A stretch of DNA of 64,000 bases from Brachynemurus nebulosus (Eukaryota > Arthropoda > Insecta > Neuroptera > Myrmeleontidae): positions 254,501 to 318,500 of the forward strand of contig JAPWDM010000069.1 of NCBI GenBank assembly GCA_035578155.1. Reading direction: 5' to 3'. Shown piece after piece: positions 57,019 to 64,000 of the stretch. How positions within the stretch are numbered: the stretch's first letter is position 1; the number at the start of each line of letters is the position of its first letter. Under the pieces are notes generated by a model. It had not been told where the DNA came from, ran no database searches, and worked only from the letters and a program-made list of their open reading frames with translations. The position numbers were made by a program, and so were the translations under genes.

Positions 57019-58581
57019 ATGGACGAAGCGGTGGATGATATGATACAGGTTAGTATGAAAACAAATTCTAATGTACATATAACCTCACTTATCATAAATT
57101 TATTGTAGTTTGACGATCTCAAAAGAATTATTTATTACAATTTTTATGTACATTCAATTAGTAGTATCATTAATATTCAGCTAAAAGCTTTACATTAGTT
57201 AACGATTGTTAATTATAACTTTTTTTTTAAGCAATGGATATATGACGCTCCGTTTCCTGATGTAGTACACAATATGTTTTATTCTGATTCATCATCTTCC
57301 GAATCTTCGGAAGATTATGACGACAGTGACAATTGGAATGGAATACCACGTACTTGTATTAAAGATTTCGTTGGAAATACTGTTCGTCATTACACTGAAG
57401 AACAATTTGAAAATCATTTTAGGCTTCGGCGAGCGACATTATATAATTTAATTGGTGAGTAATGATTTAATTATTAATGTTAAGGTGAATGTTTTAATAC
57501 TTAATGAAATATTTATTTGCAAATAATGTTATTTTAAAATTTCTATTTCATTCTTAGTTAAATTTTGAAATGGATGTGATTTAAACAAAAGTAAACGTGC
57601 TATTCAGTGTTGAAAGATTTGCTTTGATTGTGCGATCCACTTGACCATTCATAAATTAAATATAATATGTAAAGAAAAACTTTGATAAAAATTTACTAAT
57701 ATTTTCATATAACTTTTATTTTTCAGCACGATTTGAGCAGACTAATTACTTATCAAATTTACCTATTGATGAGATTACACATGAACGAGCCCTACTAATG
57801 ACTGTGTGGTATCTAGCTAATACAGAAACATTCCGCCAAGTATCTAATTTGTTTGACTTAGCAGTAAGTGATTCTCATCGAATTTTACTACGCTCATTGG
57901 ATTTTTTAATTTCTCTAACTGAAGAATACATAAAATGGCCTGAAACTAATCAAGAGAAAGCAGAAATCAGCAGAAGATTTCACACAATTCAAAACTTCGA
58001 ACGAATCGTAGGAGCAATAGATGGATGCCATATTCGCATAAGAAAACCAGTGAACCATCAAGAAGACTATTATAACCGAAAACGGTATCACAGCATTGTT
58101 TTGCAGGCAGTTTCGAACACTGATAAAATTTTTACTGATGTGTACATAGGCGAGCCCGGATCTATGCATGACGCACGAGTACTTCGACGATCACCATTGT
58201 ACGAAAAAGCCCTTCAAGATCCAAATTTCTTTGCCGGATACTATTTGCTTGGGGATACCGCGTACCCTAATCAGCCATGGATAGTTACTCCTTTTCGAGA
58301 TAATGGACATCTTACACAAGGACAACGACAATTTAATTAGACATTCTTCTACTCGTATTGTAATAGAACAAACTTTCGGCTTATTAAGAGCAAGATTTAG
58401 ACGATTAATTCGGCTTGATAATTTGCGAATGGATATAATTAATAAATGTGTAATGGCATCGTGTATTTTACATAATATATGTATACTACATGATGATCAG
58501 TTAGAAGACACGACAGATAGTGAAACAAACAGCGATAGCGGTGAAGAAAGCAGTAGTAACAGTGAAAGCGGTAGCAATTAG
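57019..58581 (+). pseudogene. Harbinger transposase (HARBI1-like), three exons, one frameshift
   Basis: Exon 1 is 57019-57048, exon 2 57232-57454 and exon 3 from 57727; GT/AG borders and reading phase agree at each junction. The catalytic residues are in GAIDGCHIRIRK (D), YLLGDTAYP (D) and RIVIEQTFGLLRARFR (E). An upstream RLRRATLYNLIG segment and TVWYLANTETFRQVS helices match the family. The frame stops at 58340, but an overlapping frame (58303-58581) carries the last motif and a serine/acid-rich tail, so a single-base shift between 58303 and 58340 separates the second and third catalytic residues. The inferred length is near the family norm of 350-400 residues. It acts with the Myb-like partner encoded at the other end. 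Confidence 0.9.
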
Positions 58582-58653
58582 TAATATTATCAGGTGATAA
58601 GGTGGCAAGGGCATCTGTAAAATTGTATTTTTTTATTGTAAAATAGTAGATTT

Positions 58654-59442
58654 AGGGCGTTTTTGCGTTGGGGCTACCGTAGCGAGGAGAGACGCTACTT
58701 TATGTTCGCGTACTCGTAACCATTGATTTCGGTGGTCATTAGAGCTATGTTTAAAAATATTTTGAAATGACTAACGCAATATGGCTCCCGTTGACACATA
58801 ACTTAAAAAAATTTAAATTTTTAAAACTGTTTATCTATACATATAATAAAACTGTAAATCTGTCTCTGTTTGTCTGTTCACGCATCACGTAAAAACTACT
58901 GGACGGATTTTATTGAAATTTGGTGTGATGATAACTTATTACCTGGGTCAACATCTAAGATACTTTTTATTCCGGGAAAATGTCTCATTCCCACGGGAAA
59001 ATGGAAAAACTATTTTGAGCATCTACACACATTACGCCAATTTACATATTTCATAAATTTCATAACTATAGTAACAAAAATTGTAAATAAATTTTGTAGT
59101 TTGGAAATTTTTCTGAATTTTAAATCAAAAAAAAAGTTTCTAATTGTGTGCCGAAAAATACAATAAATACACAATTGTCAATTTGGAGACAATTTAATGC
59201 ATTTTGTGTTGCAAGAAACTACAAATTGGAAAAAGAAACTACTCAACGTTTCGCGTGAACAGCGTCACGGGTACGGCTAGTGTTTTAATAATCTTAGTAT
59301 TATTGAATGACATTTGTATGCTACGCGAAAAACTATAGCGCGTATCCATGGGAGCAATGCTTATGCAACGCGAACATGAATGCTACGTCGATCCGAAGTG
59401 ATGCCCACGGAAGCGATAAAAGCCACAACGCGAATATGCCCT
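58654..59442. mobile_element. MITE nested in the Harbinger element
   Basis: The ends AGGGCGTTTTTGCGTTGGGG and (read inward from the right) AGGGCATATTCGCGTTGTGG are inverted repeats. TTTA flanks both sides of the GGGC/GCCC tips. It is split by the Helitron at 58834-59280. Confidence 0.7.
58834..59280 (+). mobile_element. Non-autonomous Helitron, 447 bp
   Basis: The 5' end is TCTATACATATAATAAAACT and the 3' end GGCTAG, inserted between A (58833) and T (59281). A hairpin CGTGA/TCACG lies about 11 bases before the CTAG terminus. These are the standard Helitron signatures (TC start, CTRR end, AT target, no target duplication). Confidence 0.88.
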
Positions 59443-60098
59443 TTAGAGATACGACGTTGAAACAGACATTTTAAACGACTACTTTGTTCATATTTATTTC
59501 GCTGTTTAATAAACTATTTACATTATTAACTTAAAATATGATATAAACCCAATAAAATATGTATAGTTATATATAGGTAAATAATAAAATTTATATTCAT
59601 TCATATGTTTTAATTCTTTATTATTCATTTCCAAAAGCCTTTAACATTTTGTTTTTTAACTTAATAATATAAATAACTTTCATAGTATCATGCTGTAATA
59701 AATACCTAAACCAATATTTCATAATTCAATATTCCAAAATAAACCAATATTATTTTTTTAACTTTCTCAACAGTTTAACTTTTACTTAAATATATAATAC
59801 CTACGTATAATTCTAAGATCAGTCTCCATTTTTTCATTTTATTTGTACTTAATGCCAGCTAATTACTTAATTGTACGTATATTTTCCAGTAATATTCAAT
59901 ACTGCTGAATAATCATTGACATATAAATGTATGAAAAATTATTCTCACTGAACAGTGAGTTAACAAACTAATAAAGTATTATAGTATTTATAGAAAAGAA
60001 ATGTAATAATGTTTAGATAAATTAATACTTCGAAAATATCTTAAGGCTTAAAGAATTACAAAAAAAAAAAAAAAAAAATGAGCTATTGGAATGGAATT
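59443..60098. other. AT-rich Harbinger interior, no gene
   Basis: Contains only poly(A)-like signals at the 3' ends of the two convergent genes. Confidence 0.6.
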
Positions 60099-61299
60099 TT
60101 AATTATTTTTAGACTTAAAATATCTTTCAACTAAATTGGTTTTACTTCTTTCAATAGCAATAAATTGTTCAGCAAATGATTTTTTGAAATTAATTTTTTC
60201 CCGTTCTATTTTTAATTTTTCTTTCATGATCTCAATCTTTTCTTCTTCAAGCTTCTTACTCTTCTTTCGCTTTGTATGCATTTCTTTGGCCATTTTCTTA
60301 TTGTTCTTACTTCCTGTAAAACTAGAACTTTTACCTTCTGTACTATTTAAAGTATTTATGCCGATGTTGAATAAATTTTCATCATTCTCATCATCAATAG
60401 TTTTCCTTTTCAAGGAAGATAAAGTGAATTTTGAAGAATTTGTTGGTTTATCACCCAATAACTCATCCATTTCATTCCAATAGGCAAATTTGTGGGGCTC
60501 CCGTCCTGATTTATCTTTACACGACTTATAAGATTTAAGAAGATTATTCCATTTCTTCATGCACATAACTTTAGTCACGTCATAACCATGACTAACTAAA
60601 TCATTTGCAATATTGTCCCAGAAGTATTTTCGTTGCATAGGATGACTCACTTCTTCCATGTGAAAACCATAACTAGCTATCAGTAATTTTGTTTGATCAT
60701 GTTGCCAAAAATATTTATCTGCATCATTAGTACGCTTTTTACATTGGCTTGACGTTGAAATTTCAAACGACTTGGAATTACCAGAAAGATCTTCTTGTTG
60801 ATCTTGTGATAAATGTTCAAGTAACAATTCATCATCATAATCTGTTTCATCAAAAATGAGTATATTATCGATGCTTTCATCATTAGATGTACTAGGCAGC
60901 ATGTTATCACTTAAAGCGATATCTATATGGTGATCAGATGACGAACAAGCAGAATTTTCATTTTTACTTTGGTCAACCTTTAATTCTATATTTCTCGTAA
61001 TATCATCATAAACACTTTTTGCAAATTCTTTATCTGTAACATAAATAATAATTTTTCGTTAAATTATTATAATAAATTCAATAATCGTGTCAACTAAATA
61101 CAAAAAAAAAAACTTAAAATGAATATATTTATAATCAACATTTAACTATGTCTGTAGGTTATGCTAAACGAATGATAATTTTCTTGTACTTACCCACTGT
61201 CATTCTTTTTTGTGTATCCTCAGTAATATAATGTGCGAAAAAAGATTTTGTTGTTGAATTATAAAAATAATGTAAAACCAATTTACTGCAGCTAGACAT
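60099..61299 (-). CDS. Harbinger-associated Myb/SANT-like DNA-binding protein, two exons, intact
   Basis: Exon 1 runs from ATG 61299 to 61194 (donor GTAAGT); exon 2 runs from 61033 (acceptor TTACAG) to the stop at 60099. Phase is consistent and gives about 346 residues. The trihelix/MADF-like domain is in the middle: WQHDQTKLLIASYG, KYFWDNIANDL, VMCMKKWNNLLKSYKSCKD, FAYWNEMDELLG. A long charged coiled-coil (KKLEEEKIEIMKEKLKIERE) ends the protein. In this superfamily the Myb-like partner carries the transposase into the nucleus and binds the terminal repeats. Unlike the transposase it has no visible break. The promoter probably lies in the right terminal repeat, about 150 bases upstream. Confidence 0.88.
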
Positions 61300-61448
61300 T
61301 GTGAAATGTTGAAAAATATGAACAAACAAACGGCTAATAGTATAAATATGCGCATAAGTGTTTCGGGGAATTCGTACTTCATAAAAAAATTCTTGCGCAT
61401 GCGCTAGCAGCTCACTTTGAGCAGAAAAACTCAGCAACGAATACGCCC

Positions 61449-61893
61449 AATATTAATATAAAACTGATTTGTTCAAAAAAAATTTCTTCGCTTTATAATT
61501 TGAATTTTGGATCCGTATTATTTGAGCAGCCCTTTTTCTAACCATCTTTTTTGGTTTATAGATATTTATATTCTTGTAATTTAGGGAAAAGAATACTTTG
61601 GAAAATTGTATTCTTGTAATTTGAACTAATATTTAAATTCATTATTTTAATCCATTTATTAAAAAGAGTAATATAAAATACATTGAGAGGATTATTAATT
61701 TTAAAATGCCAGTTATCTCCTTATATCTGTATATACATTTTCTTTGTCGCTCCATAGAAATATGGCAAGTATTACTGACCACTGGCGGTATTTTTAAAAA
61801 AAAAAAAAACTAATAGGAAAATATCGTACCATATAAAAGTAAAATATGCACATATATAAAACATATTTTTATTTTACATTATTTAATATTTAT
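61449..61893. other. AT-rich intergenic DNA, no gene seen
   Basis: Flank between the Harbinger end and the P-element remnant; contains a poly(A) tract near 61800. Confidence 0.6.
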
Positions 61894-63727
61894 TTACAAA
61901 AACATAAAAATTATATTTAGTACATTATTTTTAGCATTTTTCGCTTTTTTTTTCATCATATCTTTTTTTGTAACATTTAAGTATTTGGTTCTGATAAATA
62001 CGCGTTGTTTTGCAAAACTATTAATAACAATTTCATTTAAATCTATATTTCTCTGAAGACAAGTTGAAATAGTCTTAATAATATTTTTGTGGGTGGGTAA
62101 TTTATGCGGGTATTTTTGGCAAAATAATTTCTTCAACTCTTTTATTTTATGAAGCCACAAATCACTGGGCTTTATCAAACCACCAAAACTTAGCTGAGTT
62201 ACCCAAGAAGGAAGGCAGTATGTATGTTCTTTAAAATTGGATTGAGAGTCAGACAGCTCTGGAAATGAATTTTTTAGCTTTTTAGCAATCCACCTAGCTA
62301 AATATTTCAGACCATCTTCTGCCATTTCTGTGAAGTTTATTGAGGTTGTTGTTTCAGCAGAAGAGCTTGGTTCAGTACGGACGATTCTATTTCGTCAACA
62401 GCTACGTTTTTTTAGGACATCTTTCAGTAACTGTGATAATAAAATATCTTCGTCTTCCCCTACTATAACGTTTTGCCCACTCTTGAAGTTCGTAATGTTT
62501 TTCCCCATTAGTAATAATTTAATTTTATTTAAAGCGTTTAGAGGAGAAGGATGGTCGTGAACGCCACTTTTTAACCTAATTTGGGGAAAAAAATTCTCAA
62601 GGACATCTTGATTTAATTTCTATCATGCCTATTTTTTAAATCTGTATAGGGACATTTTAAAAATTTGATTGAAATTAAAATACCTTTTTGAAAGTCTGCA
62701 AATTTTGTTTTCCAACACACCTCGTGTTTTTAATTTCGTTATAAAACGAATCTAGAAATTGATTTTGTTTATTTAGATTAACTCCATAAGGTAGTTTAGA
62801 AAACACCTTTACATTTAAATTACAGGAGTTCATGATATCAAACCATGTACATATTAATCTGTTCAATAAATTCCCTTGTTTTTATAGCAAGTTCGTTTGA
62901 CACAGGCTGATATCTAATTAAGGCAGTGGCAACGGTATGAGACATTAGCTCAGACGTCAAGCGAACGTTTTGTCTCTCTACCCCTGTACAAGTTAAATGT
63001 TTTTCTGTAATTTTATAAAGTGAACTGATTTCATTTCTATTGTTTATTAATTCAACTATTACTTTTTTATTGATTTGGAATTGTTGATTATCATTTCCGT
63101 TTATTGTGAAACCAATATCTAAAAACCAATTTTTCGTTAATTTTAATAGATGAGGTGCATCGGCAAACATATGTGTAAATATTTCATCAAAAGAAATGAC
63201 ATATTTTTTCTGTTTCTGACAAACACTGACTTTGAACAGACATGAGTTTTAACACACCGGTGAAAATTCCTGGAGAAATGTGTAATTTTGCACTCCATTT
63301 TTGTAGTGTTAATAGACCTTAAAAAAAGAAAATCGTTTAATTTTTTGCTTTTCATAACTTAAGTGACACTTGAAAAGAAAAAACTTACAAGTGGATAGTT
63401 CATTTGTGATCTAATAAATTCATATGCCTTCGCGCTACAGTATCGTAAACCAAATGCTTTTATTAGTTCACTGCTAGTCCACGTAATTTTCTTTTTCGCT
63501 TTTGTAATAATACTAATTTGGTTTTCAGTCAAAACCGAAGAAAATAATTTTTTTGTCATACCTGTGATTTTTGTTTTATCATTTTCTGTTAAACGGAAAT
63601 TTTTCAGTTCCCGTTCTAAGTGTTTATTTTTTAAAACTAAATTTTTACATCGAAGCTGAAGATTATTGATTTTTTTAAATTTATCAATTTCTTCATGCAA
63701 GGAGATAGTATCTGTTCCGTAACACAC
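61894..63727 (-). pseudogene. P-element (THAP9-like) transposase, catalytic region deleted
   Basis: The minus-strand pieces follow P-element order. First comes a coiled coil and helix-turn-helix region (LTENQISIITKAKKKITWTS, KAYEFIRSQMNYPL) ending at a GTAAGT donor near 63389. Next, LQKWSAKLHISPGIF and VQSQCLSETEKI are followed by a frame break and SFDEIF. Then FADAPHLLKLTKNWFLDIGF with HLTCTGVERQNVRL comes immediately, although several hundred residues of the RNase H-like and GTP-binding regions normally separate these segments; this is an internal deletion. VFSKLPYGVNLNKQ and GLKYLARWIAKKLKNSFPEL form the C-terminal part, again with frameshifts and introns. The N-terminal THAP zinc finger is not in the window; the match is cut near 63730. 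Confidence 0.85.
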
Positions 63728-64000
63728 TCAGGCACTTTGGCACTGAGCGAGTTGGATTCTTACCAACTAAAAAAAACCCCCACTTACTTCACCCCGAGTA
63801 TCGTGGTACTATCAAAGATGACATGACATCACGATACCCAGTATAACCAATACACACATACCCACACACAGGGACCCACAAAAAAAAAAATCCATTGCGG
63901 GGTGAAGTTCCCAGCCAAAGTTATATGATAAATTACCAAAGAATTATCAATAAAATAATTACAAATCACTCACTCACTACATAAGCAACCGACTTTATTG
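63728..64000. other. Junction to another repeat at the window edge
   Basis: At 63728 the P-element reading frame gives way to sequence with inverted CTTCACCCCG (63786) and CGGGGTGAAG (63897), and a GGGGGTTTTTTTTAGTTGGT stretch on the minus strand that recalls the end of a retroelement. Too short to identify. Confidence 0.35.

Larger units (their letters stand above)
56801..61448. mobile_element. PIF/Harbinger transposon, both ends and both genes present
   Basis: Terminal inverted repeats of about 55 bp (CGTCGTATTCGTTACTGAGT at left; the right end, read inward, is GGGCGTATTCGTTGCTGAGT) are flanked by AAT at 56798-56800 and 61449-61451, the 3-bp duplication usual for the superfamily. Two genes point inward from the ends: the transposase (+) and the Myb/SANT-like protein (-). 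A MITE holding a Helitron is inserted between them. Confidence 0.9.

Overview
This is eukaryotic, very AT-rich intergenic DNA, almost certainly from an insect. The evidence is spliced transposase genes, TTAGG-like repeats, arthropod TCAGT initiators, and a transposon mix (Polinton/Maverick, BEL/Pao, gypsy, piggyBac, Tc1/mariner, hAT, Merlin, PIF/Harbinger, P element, Helitron) typical of insect genomes. A hemipteran such as an aphid is a guess from the Helitron and Polinton types. I see no ordinary host gene, rRNA, tRNA or CRISPR. The window is a graveyard of nested mobile elements.

Layout. 0.4-1.5 kb: decayed Merlin transposase (-). 1.87-2.45 kb: a foldback MITE and a GC-rich minisatellite built of small palindromes. 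2.9-6.15 kb: 3' half of a BEL/Pao retrotransposon (-); its gag half lies at 22.0-23.15 kb, so a large block sits between the halves. 6.2-19.5 kb: a large Polinton with a putative OB-fold protein, a conserved unknown, major capsid, penton, adenovirus-type protease, a phospholipase A2 protein, packaging ATPase, a conserved Polinton protein, a fibre-like protein, a chromodomain integrase, and protein-primed DNA polymerase B with an OTU-like N-terminus. Many genes are broken. Several share a TATA plus TCA(G/T)T promoter with fixed spacing. 23.56-26.0 kb: a complete piggyBac with TTAA ends. 26.17-27.77 kb: a Tc1-like element with a nearly intact transposase. 28-31 kb: MITE remnants and a 973-bp tandem duplication. 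31.2-36.8 kb: a gypsy-type retrotransposon (-) followed by an envelope gene resembling jingchuvirus glycoproteins, with a splice acceptor just before its start codon.

37-43 kb: simple repeats and MITEs. 43.0-48.24 kb: a 5.24-kb unit with 746-bp terminal inverted repeats and a 6-bp target duplication. It holds only two genes, both homologous to genes of the large Polinton, so it reads as a compact Polinton derivative without polymerase, integrase or capsid genes. 48.97-49.28 kb: a MITE. 51.6-52.4 kb: a Tc1 fragment beside a P-element fragment. 54.7-55.7 kb: a mariner-like pseudogene lacking its third catalytic residue. 56.80-61.45 kb: a complete PIF/Harbinger with 3-bp target duplication, spliced transposase and an intact spliced Myb/SANT partner; a MITE sits inside it and a Helitron inside the MITE. 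61.9-63.7 kb: a P-element transposase with an internal deletion.

The strongest candidates for something new are the 5.24-kb mini-Polinton, the Polinton promoter signature, and the gypsy element paired with a jingchuvirus-type glycoprotein. Frame breaks and insertions are described; no gene was rebuilt.
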